Source: Coraliomargarita sp.
GTDB taxonomy: Bacteria; Verrucomicrobiota; Verrucomicrobiia; Opitutales; UBA953
Direction: 5' to 3'
Assembly (NCBI GenBank): GCA_024638885.1
Contig: JAHEJL010000009.1
Coordinates: 69,966 to 129,397, forward strand
Length of the DNA: 59,432 nucleotides
Shown: piece after piece, positions 8,360 through 17,193 of the stretch
Layout: each line of letters starts with the position of its first letter
How positions within the stretch are numbered: position 1 is the stretch's first letter
The notes under the pieces: generated by a model
What the model was told of the DNA's origin: nothing
Databases searched by the model: none
What the model saw: only the letters and a program-made list of their open reading frames with translations
Made by a program: the position numbers and the translations under genes

Positions 8360-9235
8360 TCAGGCCCCGGCCTTGCCCAGGAGCAATCGGCGGAACGACA
8401 AGGCCGAGGGCGAAAGTTCGCGGCCGCGTCGTTGCAGCATGGCGACGGAACGGCGGAGCGGTTCGCCCCCGAGACGCACGATCGCGCAACCCGGCACGGC
8501 GGCGCGGGCGGCAAGTTCCGGCAGCAAGGCGACCCCGAGGTCGGCCGCGACCAACGAACGGACGGTCTCCAGCTCACCGGTTTCGCAGGCCGTGCGCGGT
8601 TCGAAACCGGCGGCCCGGCAGGCGGCCTGCGCGACGTCACGCGCCCTGCCCTTATAAAAGACGAACGGTTCCTTGGCGAGGTCCGCCAGCTTCGGCAGGC
8701 GACGGCGGGCCAGCGGATGGGCCTTGGGGACGAGCAGGACGAACGACTCTTCCAGCAACGGCGTCACCTCGAAGGCCTCGCCCGGCGCGGGCAGCTGGAC
8801 CACGCCGAGTTCGATCTGGCCTGACTCGACCCACTGCGCCACCGCCTCAGACGTGCCTTCGCGCAGGGCGAGTTCGACCTGGGGGTGCTTGCGCCGGAAG
8901 GCCGCGACGGCGGCGGGCAGCAGGCAGGCGCTCACGGAGGGAATCGCGCCGACGGCGAGGCGCCCGGCCTTCATCGTCACCAGGTCGCCGACCGCCCGAC
9001 GCGCGACGGTCGCCTGCGCGAGCAGGCCCTCGGCATGGATGCGCAGCGTCTCGCCGGCCGGCGTCAGGGTCGTCTCCAGCCGGCCGCGATCGAAGAGCTT
9101 CGCGCCCAGCTCCGCCTCGAGCTTTCGCATCTGCTCGCTTAGCGCGGCCTGCGCCAGGTTCAGCCGCGCGGCGGCCCGCGTGAAGCTTCGCTGGCGGGCG
9201 GCCTCGAGGAAGTATTCCAGCTGGTAGAGGTCCAT
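8360..9235 (-). CDS. LysR family transcriptional regulator
   Basis: The product has the standard LysR layout. A winged helix-turn-helix occupies residues 1-60 (MDLYQLEYFLEAARQRSFT, then AARLNLAQAALSEQMRKLE), followed by a periplasmic-binding-protein-like effector domain to about residue 291. I use the ATG at 9233-9235 because family members begin M-L-Q-L-x-Y-F; the longer frame adds 14 unrelated residues. It is divergent from the aldolase/OYE pair and upstream of the MFS/enolase genes on its own strand. It is the obvious regulator of one or both units, responding to a pathway metabolite. Confidence 0.9.
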   Translation of the reverse strand: MDLYQLEYFLEAARQRSFTRAAARLNLAQAALSEQMRKLEAELGAKLFDRGRLETTLTPAGETLRIHAEGLLAQATVARRAVGDLVTMKAGRLAVGAIPSVSACLLPAAVAAFRRKHPQVELALREGTSEAVAQWVESGQIELGVVQLPAPGEAFEVTPLLEESFVLLVPKAHPLARRRLPKLADLAKEPFVFYKGRARDVAQAACRAAGFEPRTACETGELETVRSLVAADLGVALLPELAARAAVPGCAIVRLGGEPLRRSVAMLQRRGRELSPSALSFRRLLLGKAGA

Positions 9236-9245
9236 CGTTTTTTCC

Positions 9246-9300
9246 GTTCTTAATCGCTGGAAACTAATGTATTTCAAGCACGTAAGAACCTGCTAAGGTG
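9246..9300. promoter_or_regulatory. Divergent LysR/aldolase promoter-operator region with inverted repeats
   Basis: Between the divergent genes there is a perfect 7-bp inverted repeat, GTTCTTA (9246-9252) and TAAGAAC (9283-9289), 30 bases apart. It encloses a smaller near-palindrome TGGAAA-N8-TTTCAA. LysR proteins typically bind such dyads in the shared promoter. A TTGAAA (9277-9272, minus) with ATTAAG (9254-9249) could be the lysR promoter, and TAAGGT at 9294-9299 could be the -10 of the aldolase operon. Confidence 0.5.
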
Positions 9301-9308
9301 AGGGCCTC

Positions 9309-10427
9309 ATGAAGCCGCTGATCGACCGCCCCGAGGACCTGACGCCGACGACCCCGTGGTCCGCGACAAAGTGGGCCTGGACCGCCGAGGAAGCCCTCGT
9401 CGACCACCGCACCAAGGCGCGCCTGTGTTCGGCGGTGCTCCTGCCCTTCCGCGACGGCCGCCCCGACTGGGCGAGCTTCGTCTCCGAAATCCGCTGGCAG
9501 CAGGCCGCGGCCGACCATTACGGCGTCGAACTCGTCCCGGTGCTCAACGCCGACACCGGTTATATCTTCGACCTCGACGACCGGATGTACGCCGAGGTGC
9601 TCCGACAGTTCCGCCTCGCGTTCCCCGACATGCGGTTCGTCGCCGGCGTGACCGCCCGCGGCGCGCAGGACGACACGTCGTTCGTCGCCGAACGCTACCG
9701 TCCGCTCATGGACCTCGTCCAGGCCCACGACAACTGCGAGGTGATGATCATGACGTCGAAGTGGCTCAACACGCTCGACCCGCAGCGTCGCCGCGACGGC
9801 TACTACCGCATCGCCGAGTGGCTCATCCGCCCCGGCATCGTGCACGCGCTGGAGCCGGCCTTCGTCCCGTGGGCCACGCCCTACGAGCCTTGGCTGCTGC
9901 ACCAGCTCGCCATCCACCCGAAGTTCGTGGGCGGCAAGGTCAGCACGCTGGACGAGCCGCACTTCCTCTACTGGGCCGCGATGTGCAAGGACCTGAAGCT
10001 CGACTTCGCCCCGCACAGCGGCGACGACTACGGCATCGCCACCGCGATCAAGACCGGCCTGCCCCTCCTCATCGGCGCCGCCAGCAGCGCGGCCCCGCAG
10101 ATCTGCGCCGCCAAGGACATGTGGCTCGAGGACGGCGTCCCCGGGAAGAAGCTCCCCACGGGCACCGGTCGCTTCGACACCCGCGTGTATAAGCTCTTCG
10201 AAGCCTTCCAGTCGCTGGAAGACCAGGTCTTCCGCCTCGACGCCAAGGGCAGCGCCGCCGCCTACAAGCACAGCACCGCCCACCTGCTGCACCAGCTCGG
10301 CGTCATCGCCTCGCCCGAACCGCACCCGGCCTGCAAGGACGTCCGCGGCCCGGACGAGACCGCCCGCATGGCCGAAGCCATGGTGCGCACCCGCCGCATC
10401 TCCGAACGCCTCAACATCCCTCGCTGA
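9309..10427 (+). CDS. Dihydrodipicolinate synthase-family (NAL/DHDPS-type) aldolase
   Basis: The 372-residue protein is a TIM-barrel class I aldolase-like enzyme. LCSAVLLPFRDGRPDWASF at the start matches the family's 'TP[LF]xxDGxxD' strand. KFVGGKVSTLDEP matches the strand that carries the Schiff-base lysine, and FAPHSGDD matches the following strand of DHDPS/NAL proteins. It is longer than ordinary DapA (about 290 residues). This and its neighbours make lysine biosynthesis unlikely; aldol cleavage or dehydration of a keto sugar acid is more likely. It is followed after eight bases by an Old Yellow Enzyme gene and is divergent from a LysR gene. Confidence 0.75.
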   Translation: MKPLIDRPEDLTPTTPWSATKWAWTAEEALVDHRTKARLCSAVLLPFRDGRPDWASFVSEIRWQQAAADHYGVELVPVLNADTGYIFDLDDRMYAEVLRQFRLAFPDMRFVAGVTARGAQDDTSFVAERYRPLMDLVQAHDNCEVMIMTSKWLNTLDPQRRRDGYYRIAEWLIRPGIVHALEPAFVPWATPYEPWLLHQLAIHPKFVGGKVSTLDEPHFLYWAAMCKDLKLDFAPHSGDDYGIATAIKTGLPLLIGAASSAAPQICAAKDMWLEDGVPGKKLPTGTGRFDTRVYKLFEAFQSLEDQVFRLDAKGSAAAYKHSTAHLLHQLGVIASPEPHPACKDVRGPDETARMAEAMVRTRRISERLNIPR

Positions 10428-10435
10428 ACCTCCCC

Positions 10436-11923
10436 ATGACCACCCCCTTCAAGCTCACCCGCGTCGCGTCGCTCAAGACCGTCGCCGATTTCCGCGCCCA
10501 CTGCGCCTCGCTCGGCGTCGACCTGCCCATCGAGGACAGCATCGAAGCCGGCGCGGGCAACCCCCTCTCGCAGCCCATCGCCCGCACGAAGGTCAACGGC
10601 AAGACCATCGGCAACCGCATCGCCATCCACCCGATGGAAGGCTGGGACGGCACCACCACCGGCGGCATCTCCGAGGAGATGAAGCGACGCTGGCAGCGCT
10701 TCGGCGCGAGCGGCGCCAAGCTCATCTGCGGCGCCGAAGCCATGGCCGTGCGCGCCGACGGACGCGCGAACATGAACCAGCTGATCATCAACGAGGAGAA
10801 CCAGGCCGGCATCGCGGAGCTGGTGCGCATCCTCAAGGCCGAGCACCTCGCCCGCTGGGGCTCCGTCGACGACCTCGTCATCGGCTTCCAGCTCACGCAC
10901 TCGGGCCGCTTCTGCCGCCCGCATGACAAGAAGCGCTGGGAATCGCGCGTCGCCTATCGCCACCCGATCCTCGACAGGAAGTTCAACGTCACCTCCGACG
11001 ACCAGGTCCTGACCGACGCCGACGTCGAGGAGCTGATCCGCTGCTACGTCCGCGCCGCCCGCGTAGCCCGCGACTGCGGGGCCGACTTCGTGGACATCAA
11101 GCACTGCCACGGCTACCTCCTGCACGAGTTCCTCGGCGCCCACACGCGCCCGGGCAAGTTCGGCGGCTCCTTCGAGAACCGCACCCGCATCCTCCGCGAC
11201 ATCATCGCCGGCATCCGCGCCGACGGCAACGCGATCGACATCGGCGTACGCCTGAGCCTGTTCGACATGGTCCCGTTCCGTCCGGACCCCGCCCTCAGCC
11301 AGCCCGGCAAGCTGGGCCCCGGCATCCCGGAAGACTTCTCCGCCTGCCTGCCCTATCGCTACGCCTTCGGCGTGAACCACGCCCAGCCCACCGAGATCGA
11401 CCTCACCGAGACCTTCGCCTTCGTGAAGCTGCTCGGCGAACTCGGCGTCAAGATCCTCAACACCACCGCCGGCTCGCCCTACTACAACCCGCATATCCAG
11501 CGCCCGGCGGCCTACCCGCCCAGCGACGGCTACCAGCCCGCGCATGACCCGCTCATCGACGTCGCCCGCCAGGTCCGCGTGGTCCGCGAGGTCCGCGCCC
11601 AGGCTCCCGCCGGCATGATCGTCGTCAGCTCCGGCCTGAGCTACGTCCAGGAATACCTGCCGCACCTCGCGCAGCAGATCCTGCGCACCGGCGGCAGCGA
11701 CGCCGTCGGCGTGGGCCGCGCGGTGCTCAGCTACCCGGCCATGCTGGCGGACGCCGCCAAGCACGGCGCGCTCGAGACCAAGTTCATCTGCCGCACCTTC
11801 AGCGACTGCACGACCGCGCCCCGCAACGGGCTCATCTCCGGCTGCTACCCGCTCGACAAGTACTACACCGCGAAGCCCGAGTTCCAGCAGCTGAAGGACA
11901 TCAAGAAGAACGTCGGCGCCTGA
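10436..11923 (+). CDS. NADH:flavin oxidoreductase, Old Yellow Enzyme family
   Basis: The 495-residue protein has the FMN-binding TIM barrel of the OYE/2,4-dienoyl-CoA reductase group. NRIAIHPMEGWDG is the first FMN strand, FQLTHSGR the second, CHGYLLHEFL the active-site segment and GGSFENRTRILRDI the conserved phosphate-side helix. The usual H-A-H-G-Y is here K-H-C-H-G-Y. There is no C-terminal Fe-S/FAD reductase module beyond the barrel. It probably reduces an activated C=C bond of the compound handled by the aldolase in the same operon, in the cytoplasm with NAD(P)H. The substrate is unknown. Confidence 0.85.
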   Translation: MTTPFKLTRVASLKTVADFRAHCASLGVDLPIEDSIEAGAGNPLSQPIARTKVNGKTIGNRIAIHPMEGWDGTTTGGISEEMKRRWQRFGASGAKLICGAEAMAVRADGRANMNQLIINEENQAGIAELVRILKAEHLARWGSVDDLVIGFQLTHSGRFCRPHDKKRWESRVAYRHPILDRKFNVTSDDQVLTDADVEELIRCYVRAARVARDCGADFVDIKHCHGYLLHEFLGAHTRPGKFGGSFENRTRILRDIIAGIRADGNAIDIGVRLSLFDMVPFRPDPALSQPGKLGPGIPEDFSACLPYRYAFGVNHAQPTEIDLTETFAFVKLLGELGVKILNTTAGSPYYNPHIQRPAAYPPSDGYQPAHDPLIDVARQVRVVREVRAQAPAGMIVVSSGLSYVQEYLPHLAQQILRTGGSDAVGVGRAVLSYPAMLADAAKHGALETKFICRTFSDCTTAPRNGLISGCYPLDKYYTAKPEFQQLKDIKKNVGA

Positions 11924-11930
11924 GGACGCC

Positions 11931-12671
11931 TCACGGCTTCTCGAAGACCAGCAGGTGCTGCCAAGGGAGGTCCGGTTTGTTCACCACGAACCGGAAGCCT
12001 GCGGCGGCGAACTCCTTGCGGGCCTGCGCTTCGGTCATCTTGTGGTGCGGCTTGATCGGCACGCCGTCGTCCTCCGCCCGATATTCCAGCAGGTAGATAC
12101 GGCCCTTCGGCCTCAGAGCCGCACGCAGCGAAGCGAGCATCTCCACCGGATGGTCGAACTCGTGGTAAGCGTCGACCATGAGGGCGGCGTCGAGGGAGGC
12201 CGGCGGCAGTTTCACGTCATCGACGGCGCCGAGGTGAGGCTGCACGTTCCGGATGCCCTGCCTGGCGGATTCCGCCTTCAGGAAGTCGAGCATCTCAGGC
12301 TGGATGTCCACCGCGACGACCTTGCCCTGCGGCAGCTTGCGGGCGAGGCGGAAGGAATAATAGCCTGAGCCGGCGCCGATATCGGCGAGCACCGCATCGG
12401 GCGCGAGGTCGAGCAACGCGATCGCCTTGGACGGGGCCTCTTCCTTCTCCCGGTCGGTGCGCTCGAGCCAGCCGATGCCGGGATGCCCCATCACCTTGGA
12501 GATCTCGCGCCCCATCCAGACCTTGCCGATGCCGTCGGGCGAAGGCGCACAGCTCTCATATTTCGCGGGCACCGCGGCAGGCGCGGCCGCGACGGGACGT
12601 GACCAGAGGAACAGCCCGACCGCGCCGCCCAGGAGCAACACGGAAGAAAGCACGGGGTGACGCTTCAGCAT
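11931..12671 (-). CDS. Class I SAM-dependent methyltransferase with N-terminal membrane segment
   Basis: A 246-residue product with an N-terminal hydrophobic segment at about residues 7-24 (MLKRHPVLSSVLLLGGAVG...) followed by a Rossmann methyltransferase domain. Motif I is LADIGAGSGYYSFRLA, VVAVDIQPEM is motif II, and LMVDAYHEFDHPVE plus the KGRIYLLEYR strand follow. The substrate is unknown. The start at 12669-12671 is preferred over an upstream GTG because it gives a standard signal-anchor. A hydrophobic leader is odd for an enzyme that needs cytoplasmic SAM. It converges with the OYE gene. Confidence 0.8.
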   Translation of the reverse strand: MLKRHPVLSSVLLLGGAVGLFLWSRPVAAAPAAVPAKYESCAPSPDGIGKVWMGREISKVMGHPGIGWLERTDREKEEAPSKAIALLDLAPDAVLADIGAGSGYYSFRLARKLPQGKVVAVDIQPEMLDFLKAESARQGIRNVQPHLGAVDDVKLPPASLDAALMVDAYHEFDHPVEMLASLRAALRPKGRIYLLEYRAEDDGVPIKPHHKMTEAQARKEFAAAGFRFVVNKPDLPWQHLLVFEKP

Positions 12672-12732
12672 GCGCACGAAGTTGTCGGCACGGCCGCGCA
12701 CCGCAAGAGCGACGCATCGTGGAAACGAAAAA

Positions 12733-12757
12733 GGCCGGACGTGCGTCCGGCCTTTTC
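12733..12757. terminator. Bidirectional intrinsic terminator
   Basis: GGCCGGAC (12733-12740) pairs with GTCCGGCC (12745-12752) around loop GTGC. There is a T run at 12753-12756 on the plus strand and an A run at 12728-12732 that acts as the T run on the minus strand. It lies just past the stop of the small secreted-protein gene on the minus strand. Confidence 0.75.
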
Positions 12758-12776
12758 GGCGATCGAGGGAGAAGGC

Positions 12777-13022
12777 TTACTTCTTGAAGGGACGCTTGTC
12801 GTCGCACTTCTTCTCCGTGCACTTCTTCTCGGCTTCCTTCTTTTCAGGAGCCTTCGGAGCAGCCGGACCGGTCGTGGAAGGCTTGGTGCAGCCCGGCTTC
12901 ACGGTGGGCACGGTCGGGGTCGTCGGGGTGGTCGTGCCACCGGGAGCGACGCCCACGTTGGTCAGGGCGAAAAGGGAGACGGAGGCGAAAAGCAGGGCCG
13001 AGGCGAACAGCGGGGTTTTCAT
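12777..13022 (-). CDS. Small secreted Thr/Pro- and Lys-rich protein of unknown function
   Basis: The 81-residue product begins with a signal peptide (MKTPLFASALLFASVSLFA) and continues with a Thr/Pro-rich stretch (residues about 29-42). It ends in a charged, Lys/Glu-rich segment with a pair of closely spaced cysteines (KKCTEKKCDDK). No family is recognised. The gene has its own terminator and an AT-rich upstream region, which argue that it is real despite low complexity. It could be a metal-binding or structural periplasmic peptide, but that is a guess. Confidence 0.65.
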   Translation of the reverse strand: MKTPLFASALLFASVSLFALTNVGVAPGGTTTPTTPTVPTVKPGCTKPSTTGPAAPKAPEKKEAEKKCTEKKCDDKRPFKK

Positions 13023-13054
13023 CGTGCTGGCAGATTAGGGGTCCCCGAGGCGGC

Positions 13055-13110
13055 TGAAAACATTAATCTCATACCGTGAAATAAGGGTAATATTATGATT
13101 TTTGGATACG
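13055..13110. promoter_or_regulatory. AT-rich divergent promoter region
   Basis: This stretch is strikingly AT-rich for the window (for example GGTAATATTATGATTTTTGG) and lies between the divergent small secreted-protein gene and the giant pilus-like gene. On the minus strand TTACCC, 17 bases, ATTAAT is a possible promoter for the small gene, and TTTTCA, 17 bases, TAATCT lies closer to its ATG. On the plus strand TAATAT near 13088 may serve the large gene. The exact hexamers are uncertain. Confidence 0.35.
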
Positions 13111-13227
13111 ACCGAGACCTTGCAATTAAAGCCCTGCCTCAGAACGACTTCAGATGAAGGTGGGCCTTGCCTAAGGGTATCCCCTCAGCAACATTACCTA
13201 GGTCGCTCCGCGAGTCGCGACCCTGGC

Positions 13228-16200
13228 ATGAAACACAGCAAGCGCAGCCCCGGTTTCAGCCTCATCCTGTCCCTGACGGTGATGGCCGGAATCGTCATGC
13301 TGCTGGTGACGGTCTCGGCTTTCATGACGATCGAATCGCGCGCCGCGATGACCCATCATCTGGCCGTGCGCGCGAGGCTCAACGGCATCGCCTCGCTGCG
13401 ACTCGCCCTGGCCCACCTGCAACAGGAAGCCGGCGCCGACCGTCGCGCCACCGCGCGCGCCGAGATCACGCAGGCGGCCGTCACTCCGGACAAGACCCTC
13501 AACCCGATGTGGACCGGCGTCTGGCGTTCGGACAAACCCGACTCCCCTCCGGCCTGGCTGATCAGCGGTCGCGATGACATGTCGGCCGGCGCGCAATCCG
13601 CGTCCCTCGGCGGGCTCACCGATTATCCGGCCGAAGTCTGGGCGCCGTGGCAGACCGACTACAATCCCGACACCTGGGGCGTGACAGAGAAAGCCGCCCG
13701 CCTCGTCACCTTGGTCGGCGCCGGCACCGCGCTCGGTGCGGAAGCCGCCGTCGCCGGCAAACCTTGGACGGCGAAGCCCAGCGGCCTGGTGTCGCTGCCG
13801 AAGATCATCCTGCCGGACGACAGCATCACGGGCAAATATGCCTACTGGATCGGCGACGAAGGCATCAAGGCCCGACCCAGCCTGTACGACCCGCGTCCGA
13901 CGACCGCCAACTCCGTCGAAAGCCAATTGGCGCTGCGCAGCCCGCTGACCCACGGCCTGCTGAAGGACATCCCCGTCCAGACGCAGATGCTCTCCCTCAA
14001 CCGGCTGAAGGATGCGCCGATGCTCACGGGCTTCGATTCCATCGTCATGAAGGGCGCGGCCTATGACCTTCGCCGCTACCATCATGACGTGACCATGGTC
14101 TCCGCCGGCGTCCTCGCCGACGCGGCGAACGGCGGGCTGAAGCGCGACCTCTCGACCGCGTTCGAGATGACCGACGCCGAGTTCGCGGCCTCCGAGTTCG
14201 GCGCCGGCGCCGCCGGCGCGGCGACGATGACGGAAAACGGCTACAAGGCCGCCCCGATGATGATCCAATATGGCGACGGCGCGGTGCCGACGGCGCCGAT
14301 CTACAGCCGCGCCAACGGCAACCCCAACGCCGGCAACGTGCGCGGACCGAGCTGGTGGGCCCTGCGCGACTACCACCTGATGTACAAGCAGCTGGGCTGG
14401 GCTTCGGGACAGCCGACCCTGCGGGCGCGCGCGACCTTCCCGAACGCCCGCGCGATGTATCCGAACAAGGGCAGCGCGAACAAGGTCGACAACATCCGCA
14501 ACGAGATCCCGGTCTACTCCGACGTCTTCGCCGGCGACGCGCCCACGACGCTCAACCCCAACGTCAACGACACCTACTCCTCCTCGTCGCTGCCGAGCTT
14601 CGTGACCGTCAACGTCCCGGGCCCGCCCACGCCTTCGAGCAACGACCGCGCCGTCCCGCGCCCGGTCAACCAGGCGATCACGCCTTACATCCAGCGCGCC
14701 AGCCTGGTCTTCAGCGTGAACATCGAATATTACGCGAACGGCGGCGCCGACCTCTGGCTCAACCTCACGCCGATCGTCGTGGTACATAACCCATACAACG
14801 TGGCGATGACCTGGAAAGACCCCACCGGGGCTTCGAACGGCAACGCCCGCTACGCCGCGCTCAACTTCACGGACTGGGAGACCTGGAACTTCCGGTTCAC
14901 GCGCTACACGATGCACGGCAGCGGTCCGACCTACGTCTTCAACGTGCCGCTGAGCAAATTCTACGGCGAGCAGAGCAACGGGGCGGCGAACAAGAAGGAC
15001 ATGTTCCGCGTCTACTTCCCGCCCGACCTCACCTTGCAGCCCGGCGAACTCCGCATCCTCTCCTGCCCTTCCGTGGACGGCAACGGCAAGAAGGTCGGCA
15101 TGCTCAACTGGAAGCAGGCGACCACGCTCGTCAACGGCTTCAACCAGACCGGCGGCTTCAAGGACCAGAACCCCGACTGGGGCACGGGCGACGTCAACGT
15201 CCTGTGGCGCGGCGATGACACGTTCGGCTTCCAGATCGTGCCGGCCGGCGACTTCCGGGCGCGCTACGCCCTCTCCTGCTGGCCGGGCGACCAGATGATC
15301 GACAGCAACGGCGTCGCCCAGGACACCTTCGAACACTACATCCGGACCAGCGAACACGCCGAGCTGACCTACCGCGGCCTCGACACCAGCCGCATCGGCA
15401 CGCCGGCCGAGCTGAAGTTCTACGACTACTCCTCGGTCGCCTGGCGTACGTCCGGAGGTTACTCGGGGGTCGGCGACCCGATGCCGCCCAACGTCATCGG
15501 CGTCTTCGACTACATCTCCAAGACGGCGGACACGACGAAGAACGGCCATCCTCTCTTCACCCATTCGAACCCCTTGGCACCGGTGCTGCGCGCCGACGGC
15601 GCAGGACGAGTCCCGGCCTCCGGCAAAGGACTCGCCGGCCCTTCCTACAGCTTCGCCGCACGCTACTGGCGCCCCTCAGGCACGCCGTTCACCCAGTGGC
15701 CCCAGATCGTCCAGGCGGTCGGCGGCCTCACCTACGGCGGCTATTCCAACACCTCGGCCGGCAGCACGACGGCCGTCCTGACCGAGATCCCCTTGGTGCA
15801 GCCGGTCTCGCTCGCCCAGTATGCCCACGCCAACCTGACCGTCCGCGACCAGCAGCCGCTCCTGAGCGTGGGCAACAGCTTCGCGAGCCCGCTGATCAAA
15901 TCCAACGCCTTGGTCCAAGACCAGGCGGACATGGCGAACTGGACCGACTTCGACCACACCTACCTCATCAACGAAGCCCTCTGGGACGGCTTCTTCCTCT
16001 CGAGCCTGGCGCCGCGCATGAACCGCGCCGCCGCCACCGTTCCGTGGAACCCGACGCCCAGCAACATCCTCGGGCAGAACGGCAGCACGCAGGCCCCGGC
16101 GGTGCTCACGCCGATGACGACCGTCATCGACAACTTCGCCAGCGGCGCCGCCCCGCTCGACAACCCGCGCTTCACGCTGGTGCCCGAGAAAGCTTCGGAC

Positions 16201-17193
16201 GGCAGCACCAAGACCGCGCTCGCGAACTACAAGAAGAGCGCCTCGGTGCTGTTCAACCAAGGGGCGTTCAACGTCAACTCGACCTCCTTCACCGCCTGGC
16301 AGTGCCTCCTCGGCGCCGCGAAGAAGTTCGCGGTCGGCGCGAACGTCGGCGCCAACCTGCCCGCGCTCGACGACAACGCCCGTTTCCCCCGGGCCATCAC
16401 GACGCAGAACACCAGCGTCGCCGACCGCGCCAAGAACCTCGCCCATGCCTCGAGCTGGAACGGCTTCGCCAGCCTGAGCGACGGACAGATCGAAAGCCTC
16501 GCCGCCGCCATCGTGGCGGAGAACAAGGCCCGCTTCGCCCAGTCCGTGCGCTCGCTCAAGACGCAGACGCCGGCCCCGCGCCTCTTCCGCGGCATGCCCG
16601 CGGGCTCCCAGCCGGCGACCCCGTATCTTTCGCTCAACGAATTCATCAACCGCTTCGTGAGCGACGACGCCTGGGCTTCGCGCTGCGGCGCGCTCCAGGC
16701 CGCCATCTTCCGCGCCGACAAGTCCACCTACGGCACCCCCGCCGCGAGCGGCTTCAGCGACCGGCTCAGCAGCCTCCCCTCCGGCGTGAAGCTCACCAAG
16801 AACACCTTCTCCGCCACGGTCGCCGGCCCTGATCCGGCCTTCGCGTCCAACCCGGAGAACATCGAGCTGCTCGCCCAAGGCGACACCACGCCCCGCACGC
16901 ACACCCTGCTGGGAGCCCCGGGCAACCTTCTCCAATCGGACCTGCTCCAAGCGCTGGGCTCCATGATCGCGACCCGCTCGGACACCTTCACGATCCGTTG
17001 CTACGGCGAGGCCACCCAGACGAGCGGCGAAACCGGCTCCGTCTGGATCGAAGCGATCGTCCAGCGCTTCCCCGACTACGTGGAGGCGACCAACCCCGCG
17101 GAGGCGACCACGGGCCTCACCGGGGTCAACGCCGTGCTAGGCCGACGCTTCAAGGTGATTTCCGCACGCACGCTCAAGGCCGATGAAATCTAA
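13228..17193 (+). CDS. Giant pilus-like exported protein resembling Verru_Chthon cassette protein A
   Basis: A 1321-residue protein with a type IV pilin-like N terminus. KRSPGFSLILSLTVMAGIV is a basic leader, a possible G/F prepilin-peptidase site at about residues 9-10 and a long hydrophobic helix, and it lacks the usual Glu at +5. This pattern is seen in PilX/GspK-type minor pseudopilins. The rest is a large, Asn/Thr/Pro-rich extracytoplasmic region with the helical LRLALAHLQQEAG segment right after the TM. Size, leader and lineage fit the Verru_Chthon cassette protein A family (TIGR02600-like) found in tandem cassettes in Verrucomicrobia, but I cannot confirm by search. It overlaps the next gene by 11 bases, so the two are translationally coupled. 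The start is set at the ATG preceding the leader. Confidence 0.7.
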   Translation: MKHSKRSPGFSLILSLTVMAGIVMLLVTVSAFMTIESRAAMTHHLAVRARLNGIASLRLALAHLQQEAGADRRATARAEITQAAVTPDKTLNPMWTGVWRSDKPDSPPAWLISGRDDMSAGAQSASLGGLTDYPAEVWAPWQTDYNPDTWGVTEKAARLVTLVGAGTALGAEAAVAGKPWTAKPSGLVSLPKIILPDDSITGKYAYWIGDEGIKARPSLYDPRPTTANSVESQLALRSPLTHGLLKDIPVQTQMLSLNRLKDAPMLTGFDSIVMKGAAYDLRRYHHDVTMVSAGVLADAANGGLKRDLSTAFEMTDAEFAASEFGAGAAGAATMTENGYKAAPMMIQYGDGAVPTAPIYSRANGNPNAGNVRGPSWWALRDYHLMYKQLGWASGQPTLRARATFPNARAMYPNKGSANKVDNIRNEIPVYSDVFAGDAPTTLNPNVNDTYSSSSLPSFVTVNVPGPPTPSSNDRAVPRPVNQAITPYIQRASLVFSVNIEYYANGGADLWLNLTPIVVVHNPYNVAMTWKDPTGASNGNARYAALNFTDWETWNFRFTRYTMHGSGPTYVFNVPLSKFYGEQSNGAANKKDMFRVYFPPDLTLQPGELRILSCPSVDGNGKKVGMLNWKQATTLVNGFNQTGGFKDQNPDWGTGDVNVLWRGDDTFGFQIVPAGDFRARYALSCWPGDQMIDSNGVAQDTFEHYIRTSEHAELTYRGLDTSRIGTPAELKFYDYSSVAWRTSGGYSGVGDPMPPNVIGVFDYISKTADTTKNGHPLFTHSNPLAPVLRADGAGRVPASGKGLAGPSYSFAARYWRPSGTPFTQWPQIVQAVGGLTYGGYSNTSAGSTTAVLTEIPLVQPVSLAQYAHANLTVRDQQPLLSVGNSFASPLIKSNALVQDQADMANWTDFDHTYLINEALWDGFFLSSLAPRMNRAAATVPWNPTPSNILGQNGSTQAPAVLTPMTTVIDNFASGAAPLDNPRFTLVPEKASDGSTKTALANYKKSASVLFNQGAFNVNSTSFTAWQCLLGAAKKFAVGANVGANLPALDDNARFPRAITTQNTSVADRAKNLAHASSWNGFASLSDGQIESLAAAIVAENKARFAQSVRSLKTQTPAPRLFRGMPAGSQPATPYLSLNEFINRFVSDDAWASRCGALQAAIFRADKSTYGTPAASGFSDRLSSLPSGVKLTKNTFSATVAGPDPAFASNPENIELLAQGDTTPRTHTLLGAPGNLLQSDLLQALGSMIATRSDTFTIRCYGEATQTSGETGSVWIEAIVQRFPDYVEATNPAEATTGLTGVNAVLGRRFKVISARTLKADEI

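Noticed and set aside
5427..8657. A long plus-strand open frame of more than 1000 codons opposite the ThuA, enolase-superfamily and MFS genes
   Set aside because: It is Glu/Gly/Arg/Val/Asp-rich without any domain, lies antisense to three clear genes and reflects the high-GC codon pattern of the opposite strand.
13198..15564. A long minus-strand open frame opposite the giant pilus-like gene
   Set aside because: Low-complexity Arg/Val/Asp/Gly-rich translation with no signal or domain; the plus-strand frame has an exported leader and normal composition.
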